Part shown: piece by piece, positions 18,873 through 27,667 of the stretch | Position numbering within the stretch: the stretch's first letter is position 1 | Layout of the letters: each line of letters opens with the position of its first letter | Origin: Phormidesmis priestleyi ULC007 | GTDB lineage: Bacteria > Cyanobacteriota > Cyanobacteriia > Leptolyngbyales > Leptolyngbyaceae | Length of the DNA stretch: 64,000 nucleotides | Assembly: GCF_001895925.1 (NCBI RefSeq) | Contig: NZ_MPPI01000001.1 | Coordinates: 252,099-316,098, forward strand | Reading direction: 5' to 3' | The notes under the pieces: generated by a model | Databases searched by the model: none | What the model was told of the DNA's origin: nothing | What the model saw: only the letters and a program-made list of their open reading frames with translations | Position numbers and translations under genes: made by a program

Positions 18873-20030
18873 TTGAGCGCTAAACCATTGATGAAACCTT
18901 CTGGAATTCGAGCCGTTGCGATCGGGTCAGCGATCGCGGTTGCGGTTGCGGGTTTCGGCATTTTCTCCTATTTCATGCTGCGGTTTCCGTCTCAGTCATC
19001 GGTGGCTATCTCGCCATCGCCTCCTAGTGAAACGGTCGATGCGGTTTCGGCGCTCGGTCGCTTAGAGCCAGAGGGCGGCGTAATGAAAATCGCTGCGCCA
19101 TCATCAGGATTTGGCAGTGCGCGAGTGGAGCGATTGTTAGTTAAAGAAGGCTCGATCGTCAAGCCAAAACAGCCGCTCGCCGTGATGGATAACTTCGATG
19201 CGCTTTACGCTGCGGCATTGCAGGCAGACGCACAGGTGAGAGAAGCTCGATCGCGGCTTTCTCAGGTGCAATCAGGAGCCAAAGTTGGAGACGTAAACGC
19301 CCAACGTGCCAACGTGCTAAAAGCAAATGCTGGGTTGCCCAAAGCAGAAGCCGAAGTGTTAAAAGCTGACGCAGAACTCAAAAATGCCCAATGGGAATAT
19401 GAACGCTATCAAAAGCTGTTTAAAGACGGCGCAGTGTCAGAATTAGACCTGCAAAATCGGCAATTAGTTTACGAAACTAAAGTCAAGCTGAGAGAGCAAG
19501 CAAAACAAGCATCAGAGCAAGCAAAGCTGGAGCTAGAAGGAGCCAAGCAAGTTTTAAGCAGCGTGGCTGAAGTGCGCCCAACCGACGTGCAGCAAGCCAT
19601 TGCCCAGGTGCAGGTGGCAGATGCCAATTTGCAAAAGGCAAAAGCTGAGTTAGAGAAAGCGGTGGTGCGCGCGCCGATCGAAGGTCAGGTTCTAAAAATT
19701 CACACCGATCCGGGCGAGACAGTCGGCAACGACGGCATTTTAGAGCTAGGCAAAACCGGACAGATGTATGTCGTCGCAGAGGTTGACGAAAACTATATCA
19801 ATCGCATCAGACCTGGACAGAAAGCCAAGATCATGAGCTATGCTTTTCCGGGAGAGATCACCGGAACGGTCGATAAAGTGGGGCTGCAAATTCGTAAAAA
19901 CGAAGTCTTAAACACCGATCCGGTTGATAAAACTGATACCCGTATCGTGGAAGTTAAAGTGCGGTTAGACAACAGTCAAGCCGTTGCAGGGCTGACCAAT
20001 CTTCAAGTTAAAGTTGCGATCGTCCCTTAA
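18873..20030 (+). CDS. devB: DevB-type membrane fusion protein of an ABC exporter
   Basis: A 385-residue HlyD-like periplasmic adaptor. It has one N-terminal membrane anchor (about 12-34), a biotinyl-lipoyl-like beta segment (RVERLLVKEGSIVKPKQPLA near 86), a long alpha-hairpin rich in Ala/Glu/Lys (about 115-260), then the returning half (VRAPIEGQVLKIHTDPGETV near 265). The start is TTG at 18873, supported by AGGAG seven bases upstream; the first ATG is six codons later. It overlaps devC by one base. With DevC, DevA and a TolC-like partner it would export a lipid or protein, as DevBCA does for heterocyst glycolipids in Anabaena. The cargo here is unknown. Confidence 0.9.
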   Translation: MSAKPLMKPSGIRAVAIGSAIAVAVAGFGIFSYFMLRFPSQSSVAISPSPPSETVDAVSALGRLEPEGGVMKIAAPSSGFGSARVERLLVKEGSIVKPKQPLAVMDNFDALYAAALQADAQVREARSRLSQVQSGAKVGDVNAQRANVLKANAGLPKAEAEVLKADAELKNAQWEYERYQKLFKDGAVSELDLQNRQLVYETKVKLREQAKQASEQAKLELEGAKQVLSSVAEVRPTDVQQAIAQVQVADANLQKAKAELEKAVVRAPIEGQVLKIHTDPGETVGNDGILELGKTGQMYVVAEVDENYINRIRPGQKAKIMSYAFPGEITGTVDKVGLQIRKNEVLNTDPVDKTDTRIVEVKVRLDNSQAVAGLTNLQVKVAIVP

Positions 20031-21268
20031 TGTTTGCGATTCCTCTCGCCTGGTTACAGCTTAAGCGTGAAACCATTCGTTTGCTCGTGGCACTCGCGGG
20101 CATCGGGTTTGCGGTAATTTTAATGTTTCTGCAACTGGGGTTTCAAGACGCTCTGTTTGAGAGTGCCGTCACCCTCCATCAAAATTTAGATGGCGATATT
20201 TTTCTGATCAGTCCGCAATCGACTTCGCTGATTGCGATGAAGAGTTTTCCCGATCGGCGACTCTATCAATCGATGGGGTTTGCTGGCGTTGAGTCGATCA
20301 GCCCGATCTATTTAGGGTTTGGCATCTGGAAAAATCCTTTTTGGGAAGGGCCGCCCACGTCACAAACCCGCAGCATTCTCGTGATTGGGATGGTGCCTGG
20401 CGATAGTGTTTTTTTGTTGCCAGAGGTTAAGGCAAATCAGGCCCAACTGCGGCTCACTGACGTGGTGTTATTTGATCGTGCCTCTCGCACAGAATTTGGA
20501 CCGATCACTGAAAAGTTTGAAGCGCTGAAAGCGACGGGCGGCTTAGTTAAAAGCGAGATCGAAAGCCGTCGTGTCGAAGTCGGTGGACTCTTTAATCTGG
20601 GTGCTTCATTTGGGGCGGATGGCAACTTGATTACGAGCGATTTAAACTTTCGTCGCATCTTTTCCGATCGCAAAAAGGGTCTGATTGATATTGGTTTAAT
20701 CAAGCTAAAGTCAGGAGCAGATCTTGAGAAAACATTAGAGCGATTTAAGCAAAATTTACCTGGTGAATTGAGAACCGATCCTAAGAAGACGACTAACCAG
20801 ACCCAAGAAGATTTTGTGGTCGGAGATGTCAGAGTGTTGTCTAAAAAAGCTTTTATCACGCTTGAGGAAAATTATTGGAAAGAAAGCACGGCGATCGGGT
20901 TTATTTTCACGTTAGGAACGGCGATCGGGTTCGTCGTCGGAACGGTAATTGTTTATCAAATTCTCTACACCGATGTCACCGATCATCTAGCTGAATATGC
21001 CACCCTGAAAGCAATGGGTTATAAAAATCGCTACCTCTTATCCGTTGTGTTTCAAGAAGCGATTATCTTAGCTGTGATGGGCTTCATTCCTGGATATATC
21101 TTGTCTATTGGGTTATATAATCTGACTCGCAATGCCACCGCTTTACCGATCGCAATGACGCTCAATCGCGCAATTCTGGTTCTCTGTTTAGCGATTTTAA
21201 TGTGTGTAATTTCTGGATCTATTGCCGTTCGCAAAGTTCAAGATGCTGATCCAGCAGATATCTTTTAA
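20030..21268 (+). CDS. devC: DevC-type ABC exporter permease
   Basis: A 412-residue MacB/FtsX-like permease. It has an N-terminal helix (about 14-36), a large periplasmic domain (about 37-285), then three helices in the C-terminal quarter (FTLGTAIGFVVGTVIVYQIL, the FQEAIILAVMGFIPGYIL region, and AILVLCLAILMCVISGSIAV). This four-helix plan is standard for DevC. Start and stop overlap with devB (TAATG), and devA follows after 12 bp, so the three genes form one operon. Confidence 0.92.
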   Translation: MFAIPLAWLQLKRETIRLLVALAGIGFAVILMFLQLGFQDALFESAVTLHQNLDGDIFLISPQSTSLIAMKSFPDRRLYQSMGFAGVESISPIYLGFGIWKNPFWEGPPTSQTRSILVIGMVPGDSVFLLPEVKANQAQLRLTDVVLFDRASRTEFGPITEKFEALKATGGLVKSEIESRRVEVGGLFNLGASFGADGNLITSDLNFRRIFSDRKKGLIDIGLIKLKSGADLEKTLERFKQNLPGELRTDPKKTTNQTQEDFVVGDVRVLSKKAFITLEENYWKESTAIGFIFTLGTAIGFVVGTVIVYQILYTDVTDHLAEYATLKAMGYKNRYLLSVVFQEAIILAVMGFIPGYILSIGLYNLTRNATALPIAMTLNRAILVLCLAILMCVISGSIAVRKVQDADPADIF

Positions 21269-21280
21269 GCATTACCGTTT

Positions 21281-21985
21281 ATGTTGCAACCGATTATCGC
21301 CATTGAGAACGTCAGCCATTATTTTGGGGCAGGGCGGCTCAGAAAACAAATTTTGTTTGATATAACAACGATCGTCGAACCGGGCGAAGTCGTAATTATG
21401 ACGGGGCCGTCTGGCTCTGGCAAAACCACCTTGCTGACCCTGATCGGAGCGTTGCGATCGACCCAATCAGGCAGTCTTAAAGTCTTGGGACAAGAGTTGC
21501 GGGGCGGCTCAGAAAATAAATTAGTCGAACTGCGGCGCAACATTGGCTATATCTTTCAGGCGCACAATTTGCTCAACTCGCTGAGAGCTTGGCAAAACGT
21601 GCAAATGTCGATCGAGTTACACTCCGAGATTCCTGCTAGCGAGTCACGCGATCGGGCAGAGTCCATGCTCGAAGCCGTCGGACTTGCAGATTGGGCAACT
21701 CAATATCCGAGCGAATTATCGGGCGGGCAAAAGCAGCGAGTCGCGATCGCCCGTGCTTTAGTCTGTAACCCCAAACTCGTTTTAGCTGACGAACCCACCG
21801 CCGCTCTCGACAAAAAATCGGGACGCGATGTGGTAGAAATCATGCACGATTTAGCAAAAAAACAGGGTTCCGCGATCGTGCTTGTCACCCACGACAACCG
21901 CATTTTAGATCTCGCCGATCGGATCATTCACATGGAAGACGGTCGGCTATCATCACTCGATGTCACCCCCCTAGCCAATGGGTAG
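21281..21985 (+). CDS. devA: DevA-type ABC exporter ATPase
   Basis: A 234-residue ATPase with Walker A GPSGSGKT at residues 42-49, Q-loop IFQAHNLL near 91, signature LSGGQKQRVAIARAL near 145, Walker B LVLADEPTAALD near 165 and H-loop VTHD near 204. It powers the DevBC exporter. All key residues are present. The operon stands outside any visible glycolipid synthesis cluster, so a heterocyst role cannot be inferred. Confidence 0.93.
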   Translation: MLQPIIAIENVSHYFGAGRLRKQILFDITTIVEPGEVVIMTGPSGSGKTTLLTLIGALRSTQSGSLKVLGQELRGGSENKLVELRRNIGYIFQAHNLLNSLRAWQNVQMSIELHSEIPASESRDRAESMLEAVGLADWATQYPSELSGGQKQRVAIARALVCNPKLVLADEPTAALDKKSGRDVVEIMHDLAKKQGSAIVLVTHDNRILDLADRIIHMEDGRLSSLDVTPLANG

Positions 21986-22099
21986 CGGCACTGCTGGCTA
22001 ATTTCATACATAGGATAGATTTAACTCTCTAAGCGCTGAAGCTATGCTATTCACACTTCTCAATAGAATAGTTAGCTTTAATTGCTAGGAGACTCGATC

Positions 22100-22834
22100 G
22101 TGATTGTTAACCCTGCCAAAGACGGATGGGACGTGATCTACCACCGTGCCCACGCCTTACTCGCTGCTCAACTGGGTGGACAATGGCGCAGAAAAGATGC
22201 CCCACCCCGTTTATATGAAACGATCGCCGCCATCTCTCACCACGATGACCTCGAAAAAGAGTGGGAAGAATATAACCTCACCGAAGCAGGTGCCCCAATG
22301 GATTTCACCCTGAGCGAAGGCACAGACTACAAACAGCTAAGAAAGCATCTAGAAGGTGCCCTTTATCGCGGTCGTTGGGTAGCGTTGTTGAACTCAATGC
22401 ACCAAAGCCGATTAGGTGAAAGCAGCCGAGGCGAATCAAAAGAAGCAGACGATTTTTTAGATGAACAATTAGAAACCCAAAAACGCTGGCGCAAAGAACT
22501 CGGCATTTCTAAAGAAGACGCTCAGAGCGCTTACGACTTTATGCAGTGGTGCGATCGGCTTTCTCTCATCCTCTGTCAACAACAACTTCCCGACGACGAA
22601 CGGGCGCTAGAAATCAGCAAAGGCCCCGACGGAAAGCGCTATGACATTCGGCAATTTAGCGACGAGTCAGTCACCGTCGAGCCGTGGTGTTTTGAAGACG
22701 ATCGCTTCGTGGTAAACGTCGAAGTGTCGCACCTGTCGCAAGCCAAATTTGACGATAACGCCAGTCTAACGGTTGCTCTTAAAGAAGCACCTCGCAGCCT
22801 TTTAGAATGGACATTTGTCAAGGAGAAAGCGTGA
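22100..22834 (+). CDS. DUF3891 family protein
   Basis: A 244-residue cytosolic protein matching the DUF3891 family, with conserved VNPAKDGWDVIYHRAHALLA at the start and ISHHDD near residue 52, plus CDRLSLILC near 152. The His/Asp pattern (AHALLA, HHDD) recalls an HD-like fold, but this is inference. The start is GTG at 22100, with AGGAG eight bases upstream; the longer TTG frame from 22082 lacks this spacing. It overlaps the next gene by four bases, so the two are translationally coupled. Function unknown. Confidence 0.85.
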   Translation: MIVNPAKDGWDVIYHRAHALLAAQLGGQWRRKDAPPRLYETIAAISHHDDLEKEWEEYNLTEAGAPMDFTLSEGTDYKQLRKHLEGALYRGRWVALLNSMHQSRLGESSRGESKEADDFLDEQLETQKRWRKELGISKEDAQSAYDFMQWCDRLSLILCQQQLPDDERALEISKGPDGKRYDIRQFSDESVTVEPWCFEDDRFVVNVEVSHLSQAKFDDNASLTVALKEAPRSLLEWTFVKEKA

Positions 22835-23352
22835 ATATTGCCCAAATCCAGACTTCTCAAAACCTCGATGCCTTCTTTACGAAACTCGTAGCTGACTTAG
22901 GAAAATCATTGCAGTGCGATCGCTGTTTCCTCTATCTCCGTCACCCACAAACCAAGTTAGGCAAAGTTCCTTTTTGTTGGGTTCGCAGTTCAGAAATTCC
23001 CACAGTCTACGATGAGCAATGGAAACCCGAACCCGCATCCTTAGCCAGCGAAGACCCGATGTTTGCCGCCGCTCTGCGAACCGATCCCTCTATTTTTGTC
23101 GAAGATGTTGAAGCCGCCGATCCGCAGGTTTTAAACCAACAGTTTGAACAAGAAAACTTTGGGCATCGCGCCTTAATTCACGGTCACTTGTGCCAAGACG
23201 GACAGCTCTGGGGCGTTTTGCAGCCTTGCATTTTTGGGAGACCTAGAGTTTGGACAGATGCCGATCGTCGCACGATCGCTGAAGTGATTGCTCAAATCAC
23301 GCCTACTGCAATCATCTATATTCAAGCGGCACAACCCAAAAATCTCCCGTAG
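22831..23352 (+). CDS. GAF domain protein
   Basis: A 173-residue protein made of a single GAF-like domain (CDRCFLYLRHPQTKLG near residue 24, WGVLQPCIFGRPRVWTDADR near 128). It has several Cys residues (CDRC, FCW, HLC, QPC) but no clear bilin-binding Cys-His pair, so a small-molecule sensor is more likely than a phytochrome-type photoreceptor. The start is GTG at 22831, whose GTGA overlaps the stop of the DUF3891 gene; AGGAG lies five bases upstream. A response regulator/kinase follows 78 bp later in the same direction. Confidence 0.8.
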   Translation: MNIAQIQTSQNLDAFFTKLVADLGKSLQCDRCFLYLRHPQTKLGKVPFCWVRSSEIPTVYDEQWKPEPASLASEDPMFAAALRTDPSIFVEDVEAADPQVLNQQFEQENFGHRALIHGHLCQDGQLWGVLQPCIFGRPRVWTDADRRTIAEVIAQITPTAIIYIQAAQPKNLP

Positions 23353-23430
23353 GAATGAGGCAAATTAATGACCATTAAGGTTGACTAGATCAGTGATTTG
23401 CACAACATTTCGTGCCCTTGTCTGAACTGC

Positions 23431-24543
23431 ATGAACCACCCGTCCTTCCCAAAACCAGCTAGAGTCGATCGCATTTTGGTGGTAGACGACACTCCTGACA
23501 ACTGCTTACTAATTCAAGCTATTTTGCAAGACGAGGGCTATGAAGTTGAGCTTTCCGAGAGCGGTAAAGATGCGTTAGCCAAAATTGATCAATCGCCGCC
23601 CGACCTGGTTTTGCTAGATGTGATGATGCCAGGAATGGATGGTTTTGAAGTGACGCGCCGCATTCGTCAAAATACTGCGCTGCCCTTTATGCCCATCTTG
23701 CTGACCACTGCTTATGATCAGCCTAGCGTTGCCCAAGGCCTGGATCTTGGCGCAGATGATTTCATTCGTAAGCCCGTTCACTTTGACGAGCTGCTGGCAC
23801 GAGTGAGAGCATTGCTGCGACTCAAGCATAGTGTCGATGAACGCGATCAAATTGCTCGTCAGCGAGAAGATTTTGTCTCTCGTCTGACCCACGATTTGCG
23901 GACTCCTTTAGTTGCAGCCGATCGCATGCTTGATCTGCTGATCCAGGGCGTAATGGGCGAATTGTCAGCAGATGTGCTCGAAATCATGGTGACGATGGTT
24001 CGCAGCAACCAAAACCTGCTGACGATGGTCAACATGCTGCTAGAGGTCTATCGCTACGAAGCCGGGCGTAAGTCTCTCGTCTTTTCACCCGTTAACCTCT
24101 CAGAGATGCTGAATGAAGTCATTGAAGAGCTTTCTTCGCTGGCGATCGACAAAGGGTTGGCGCTCGATTTTCACCCTGATCCGAACATTGATTTTAAGAT
24201 TAAGGGCGATCGGATTGAGCTACATCGGGTTTTCACTAACTTGATTGGCAACGCCATTAAGTTCACCGAGGAGGGCGCGGTGCACGTTCAGATCTCTTTG
24301 ATTGATGATAATTCTGACAATCCTCAAGTTGAAGTCAGAATCAAAGATACGGGGCCCGGCATTCCACCAGAGGAGCAGCCAACACTGTTTGAAAGCTTCT
24401 CTAGCGGGAAACACAAGCGCGCGGGCAGTGGGTTAGGTCTGCAACTGTCTCGCCGCATTGCAGAAGCGCACAACGGCACGGTCAGCGTCGAGTCAGAGAT
24501 TGGACAGGGCAGTTGTTTTATCGTCAGATTGCCGATCGGTTAA
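23431..24543 (+). CDS. Response regulator-histidine kinase hybrid
   Basis: A 370-residue cytosolic protein. An N-terminal REC domain (RILVVDDTPDN near 14; phospho-acceptor Asp near 61 in LLDVMMPGMDGFE; Lys in FIRKPVHF) is followed by a HisKA helix pair with His near 154 (RLTHDLRTPLVAA) and a HATPase domain (N box NLIGNAIKFTEEG, G1 DTGPGI, G2 GSGLGLQLS, final GQGSCFIVRLP). There are no membrane segments, so input must come through the receiver or partner proteins, possibly the GAF protein upstream. The ATG at 23431 is preferred over TTG at 23398. The TAA stop lies inside the target duplication of a MITE. Confidence 0.92.
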   Translation: MNHPSFPKPARVDRILVVDDTPDNCLLIQAILQDEGYEVELSESGKDALAKIDQSPPDLVLLDVMMPGMDGFEVTRRIRQNTALPFMPILLTTAYDQPSVAQGLDLGADDFIRKPVHFDELLARVRALLRLKHSVDERDQIARQREDFVSRLTHDLRTPLVAADRMLDLLIQGVMGELSADVLEIMVTMVRSNQNLLTMVNMLLEVYRYEAGRKSLVFSPVNLSEMLNEVIEELSSLAIDKGLALDFHPDPNIDFKIKGDRIELHRVFTNLIGNAIKFTEEGAVHVQISLIDDNSDNPQVEVRIKDTGPGIPPEEQPTLFESFSSGKHKRAGSGLGLQLSRRIAEAHNGTVSVESEIGQGSCFIVRLPIG

Positions 24544-24548
24544 ATTAA

Positions 24549-24697
24549 CGTCAGTTCGATGAGTTCTTTCGCTTCGTTCTTCAGCGCTTCAGCCCCCTAA
24601 ATCCCCCAGAATTGAGGTTCAAAGTCCCCCAATTTTGGGGGATTTAGGGGGCAGCCTAGATTTGCAACCGTAGCGAAAAGCTTCATCGAACTGACGT
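24549..24697. mobile_element. MITE family A, copy 2
   Basis: This 149-bp element is flanked by the exact 8-bp duplication TAAATTAA at 24541-24548 and 24698-24705. Its ends are CGTCAGTTCGATG and CATCGAACTGACGT. The left duplication includes the TAA stop of the histidine kinase, so the protein end is unchanged. It carries the family core and no coding sequence. Confidence 0.9.
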
Positions 24698-24706
24698 TAA
24701 ATTAAC

Positions 24707-24769
24707 GTAGGGGCAATTTTCCCTGGTTTGCCTGGTGGGTGTGGGTAGGCACGGGGGCACTACCCCTAC
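24707..24769. repeat. Interspersed repeat family B, copy 4
   Basis: A 63-bp copy starting GTAGGGGCAATTTTCCCTGG and ending GGGGGCACTACCCCTAC. It begins one base after the right target duplication of MITE A copy 2, so the MITE apparently landed at its edge. Confidence 0.75.
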
Positions 24770-24786
24770 GGTCAACCAAAATTTAT

Positions 24787-25383
24787 TTAGCGATCGCTAT
24801 ACCGTTCTTCTGCCCAGGGTTCTCCGCGACGATGATAGCCGTTGCGCTCCCAGAAGCCGAGTTCTTCGTGCGTCAAAAACTCTAGCCCATTGATCCATTT
24901 AGCACTCTTCCAGGCGTAGATGTGGGGCACAACCAACCTCATCGGCCCACCGTGTTCTGCTGGAAGTGGCTCACCAAATAGTGTGTGAGCAAAGAAATTC
25001 TCTTCTCTCAAAAAGTCATCTATTGAGATATTTGTAGTGTAACCACCGTAGCAGTGTTCTAAAACATACTTGGCGGCGAGGTCTACCTCAATGTGCTGCA
25101 TAAAATCGGTCACTTTGACCCCTGTCCACTGCACGTCGAGCTTTGACCAGGTGGTGACACAGTGAAAATCGGCAGTGAAATCACTTTGGGGCAGATTCAT
25201 AAAATCTGACCAGCTAAAAGTTTTTTCTTGCGCCAATCCCCAAACTTTAAATTGCCAGGTTGCTCGATCGACGTGGGGCGTATCGCCATAAGTCAACACC
25301 GGGAACCCGTTGGTCAAATGCTGACCGGGAGGCACTCGATCGCCATATTCTGCTTCTGGTTTGCGAAAAAACTTCCCCAGCAT
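24787..25383 (-). CDS. Sulfite-oxidase-like molybdenum cofactor protein
   Basis: A 198-residue soluble protein of the oxidoreductase molybdopterin-binding family. The probable Mo-ligand Cys is residue 75 (DFHCVTTWSKLDVQWTGV); further conserved motifs are CYGGYTTNIS, GEPLPAEHGGPMRLVVPHIY and SAKWINGLEF. It is half the size of full sulfite oxidase and lacks the dimerisation and heme domains. No Tat signal is visible, unlike MsrP. The ATG at 25383 is preceded by AGGAA; the upstream extension is unsupported. The substrate is unknown. Confidence 0.9.
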   Translation of the reverse strand: MLGKFFRKPEAEYGDRVPPGQHLTNGFPVLTYGDTPHVDRATWQFKVWGLAQEKTFSWSDFMNLPQSDFTADFHCVTTWSKLDVQWTGVKVTDFMQHIEVDLAAKYVLEHCYGGYTTNISIDDFLREENFFAHTLFGEPLPAEHGGPMRLVVPHIYAWKSAKWINGLEFLTHEELGFWERNGYHRRGEPWAEERYSDR

Positions 25384-25455
25384 CGCTTTTTTCCTACAAA
25401 GTCTTTCTCTAACTGTGTAGCAAACTGTTTGCAATTATGTCTCTGCTCAAAGAAT

Positions 25456-25495
25456 GATGAATGATGAATTGAGGGTTTCGCATCCATCATTCATC
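25456..25495 (-). terminator. Hairpin 3' of rpmF
   Basis: GATGAATGATG pairs perfectly with CATCATTCATC, 11 bp, three bases beyond the rpmF stop on the minus strand. The sequence after it (ATTCTTTGAG) has only a short T run, so termination is probable but not certain. Confidence 0.5.
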
Positions 25496-25498
25496 GCT

Positions 25499-25672
25499 TT
25501 ATTCTTCTTCAGTTTCTTCATCGGTGGGGTAGACAAAGCCTTGAGCGCGTCCGGTCAAAATCGACTTGCCGATCGACAGTGCCTTTTGAGCTTGCACTCT
25601 GGCTTTGGCTTTCCAGGTGGCTTTGCGCTTGTCACGCTTAGATTTGGAGGTTTTCTTCTTAGGAACTGCCAT
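25499..25672 (-). CDS. rpmF: 50S ribosomal protein L32
   Basis: A 57-residue protein that starts [20 protein letters not shown] after Met and ends in an acidic DEETEEE tail, as in cyanobacterial and plastid L32. The basic N-terminus binds 23S rRNA at the subunit surface. The zinc-binding cysteines found in some bacterial L32 proteins are absent, as is usual in cyanobacteria. It is monocistronic. Being under 60 codons it is easily missed by length-filtered ORF calling. Confidence 0.95.
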   Translation of the reverse strand: MAVPKKKTSKSKRDKRKATWKAKARVQAQKALSIGKSILTGRAQGFVYPTDEETEEE

Positions 25673-25780
25673 GATTTTAGACCGTGGTCGTTTTTAGTCA
25701 ACTTTCCTATCCTACGCTATTTCTCGACTTGTAGCGATCCAGCGTTTGACAGAAGTTTAGACTTCCTGCATCAATACTCC

Positions 25781-25962
25781 GCCCTCCCCTAGCCCTCTTC
25801 TGGGCAGGGCTGATTCATTCTAGAAGAAGGGAATTTACATCTCCCATTCTTTCGTTTGCAGTGCTTTCAGCAATCAACGAGAAAGAAAGCTTACAGCTTT
25901 CCTCTTATTAGAATGAATCAACCCTGCCCCAAAATGGGGGATTTAGGGTTGGGGATGAGGGC
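25781..25962. repeat. Palindromic repeat family F
   Basis: A nested inverted repeat: the inner arms are GGGCAGGGCTGATTCATTCT (25802) and AGAATGAATCAACCCTGCCC (25910), and the outer arms GCCCTCCCCTAGCCC and GGGTTGGGGATGAGGGC. The right arm contains GGGGGATTTAGGG, which is shared with MITE family A. No gene is seen in the 625-bp gap between rpmF and the protease; 25963-26297 holds only unassigned sequence and presumably the protease promoter. Confidence 0.7.
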
Positions 25963-26297
25963 AGCAATCTCAATGATTCCTGAGTTAATAGCATTAAGGG
26001 TGCCCAGAAGTCAGAGCATTGCTGAATTGCGGTATGAAGGAGAGACGCGAAATTTCGCTACAGGAGTTTTGGCATTACACAAAATCATTCTCATACCTGA
26101 AATCAGCAACGCCGAAGTCAGAAGACTTGAACCGCAATCAAGGGCATCAAATTGTCTTGAAAACATCGAGAGCTTGACATTTCTTTGTCACACGAAGTAA
26201 TCACAATAGTAAATGTGAGCGTTGATCTCAAGGGAAATCCCGACCGCAACGATTCGGTTTTAACCATCCATCCATCCTTTTTCTGGATAATTCTGAA

Positions 26298-27413
26298 ATG
26301 GCTGCTAATCATCTTCTAAAAAAGTCGATCGCTTCTCTCTCTCTAGTCTCAGTTGGCGCAGTGTCTGCCTTGATTGGAACGCAGCTTAACCCAACTAACG
26401 CTGTGCAGACACAGCCATTAGTGGCTCAAGTGCCTTCGGCTGTCGGCAATGGCGCTAACGCAAACTTTATTTCGGCGGCAGTTGATAAAACAGGGGCAGC
26501 CGTCGTGCGGATTAATTCTTCGCGCACGCGATCGTCAGGTTCAGGGCAAAGGGTTGCACGAGGCACTGGGTCGGGGTTTATTGTCAAATCAGATGGGTTA
26601 GTGATGACCAATGCCCATGTGGTTGATGGAGCCGATCGCGTCACTGTCAAGCTTAAAGATGGTCGTGAATTCACTGGGCAGGTGGTTGGCGAAGATAAAC
26701 TAACCGATGTGGCGGTGGTCAAAATTCAGGCTAATAATCTTCCGATCGTGGCGATCGGCAACTCTGATCAACTGCGACCGGGTGAATGGGCGATCGCGAT
26801 CGGCAATCCGTTAGGGTTAGACAACACAGTCACCGCAGGGATTGTCAGTGGCACCGGACGATCGAGTAGCGAAATTGGATCGCCCGATCGCCGCACCAAC
26901 TACATTCAAACCGACGCGGCAATCAATCCTGGCAATTCGGGCGGGCCGCTCTTAAATCAAAGCGGACAGGTGATTGGCATTAACACGGCGATTATCGGCG
27001 GCGCTCAAGGTTTGGGGTTTGCGATTCCGATCAATAAGGCGCAGCAAATCGCCGACCAAATCATCGCTAAGGGATCGGCTGCTCACCCCTATTTAGGGGT
27101 TGAGATGACTGATCTGTCTGCGGCAACGAGAGAACTTCTCAATCGCGATCAAGACTTGGGAATCAATGTCCAGACTGATCGAGGAGCGCTGATTACCAAC
27201 ATCGTTCGCAATTCTCCTGCCGCTCAAGCAGGGCTGCAAAAAGGCGATGTCATTCAGACGATTAATGGTCGAGCGATCGCTTCCACCAATGAGGTGCAGC
27301 AAGCCGTAGAAGCGAGTACGATCGGGAGTGACTTATCACTTCAGGTCAATCGCAGCGGTAAAACAGTGACGCTTTCGATCCGACCGGGAGAGTTTCCGGT
27401 CAACGCGGGTTAA
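26298..27413 (+). CDS. HtrA/Deg family serine protease
   Basis: A 371-residue periplasmic or envelope protease/chaperone. The first 30 residues include a hydrophobic signal or anchor (IASLSLVSVGAVSALIG). The trypsin-like domain has the complete triad: His near 105 (TNAHVVDGAD), Asp near 136 (LTDVAVVKI) and Ser near 213 (NPGNSGGPLL). One PDZ domain lies near 275-365 (AAQAGLQKGDVIQTINGRAI). This matches the cyanobacterial HhoA/HhoB/HtrA group that degrades misfolded envelope proteins; which paralogue is unclear. Monocistronic, with a hairpin just after the stop. Confidence 0.93.
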   Translation: MAANHLLKKSIASLSLVSVGAVSALIGTQLNPTNAVQTQPLVAQVPSAVGNGANANFISAAVDKTGAAVVRINSSRTRSSGSGQRVARGTGSGFIVKSDGLVMTNAHVVDGADRVTVKLKDGREFTGQVVGEDKLTDVAVVKIQANNLPIVAIGNSDQLRPGEWAIAIGNPLGLDNTVTAGIVSGTGRSSSEIGSPDRRTNYIQTDAAINPGNSGGPLLNQSGQVIGINTAIIGGAQGLGFAIPINKAQQIADQIIAKGSAAHPYLGVEMTDLSAATRELLNRDQDLGINVQTDRGALITNIVRNSPAAQAGLQKGDVIQTINGRAIASTNEVQQAVEASTIGSDLSLQVNRSGKTVTLSIRPGEFPVNAG

Positions 27414-27428
27414 TCGATCTTAAAAACA

Positions 27429-27463
27429 AAGATCTCCAACTTCTCAAAGAAGTTGGAGATCTT
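27429..27463. terminator. 15-bp hairpin after the protease gene
   Basis: AAGATCTCCAACTTC pairs perfectly with GAAGTTGGAGATCTT around a TCAAA loop, 15 bp after the protease stop. There is no strong T run on the plus strand; on the minus strand TTTGTTTTTA follows. Probable terminator or mRNA 3'-end stabiliser. Confidence 0.65.
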
Positions 27464-27667
27464 AAACTCAGCGATCGTGCCTATGTTAGACGCTACCAGA
27501 GAGGAACCTCTCTTAGGAAAGATTCATTGTTCGCTTTATCGGTGAATGATTAACAGGAATTGCACAAGCCAATTGAACCTACACTAGAGAAAAGCGTCGA
27601 AAAAGATTAGTCTATTCTCAACGCGAGAAAAAGCCCCTTATGTGGCGATCTTTAGGAGTTTCTGATT

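Noticed and set aside
18873-21985. Heterocyst glycolipid exporter
   Set aside because: DevBCA paralogues serve many cargoes and no hgl or other heterocyst genes are nearby.
25856-26200. 114-codon plus-strand ORF
   Set aside because: It starts inside repeat F, lacks a ribosome binding site and shows no family features.
26426-26722. 98-codon minus-strand ORF inside the HtrA gene
   Set aside because: Shadow of the protease coding frame; the protease has the full catalytic triad on the plus strand.
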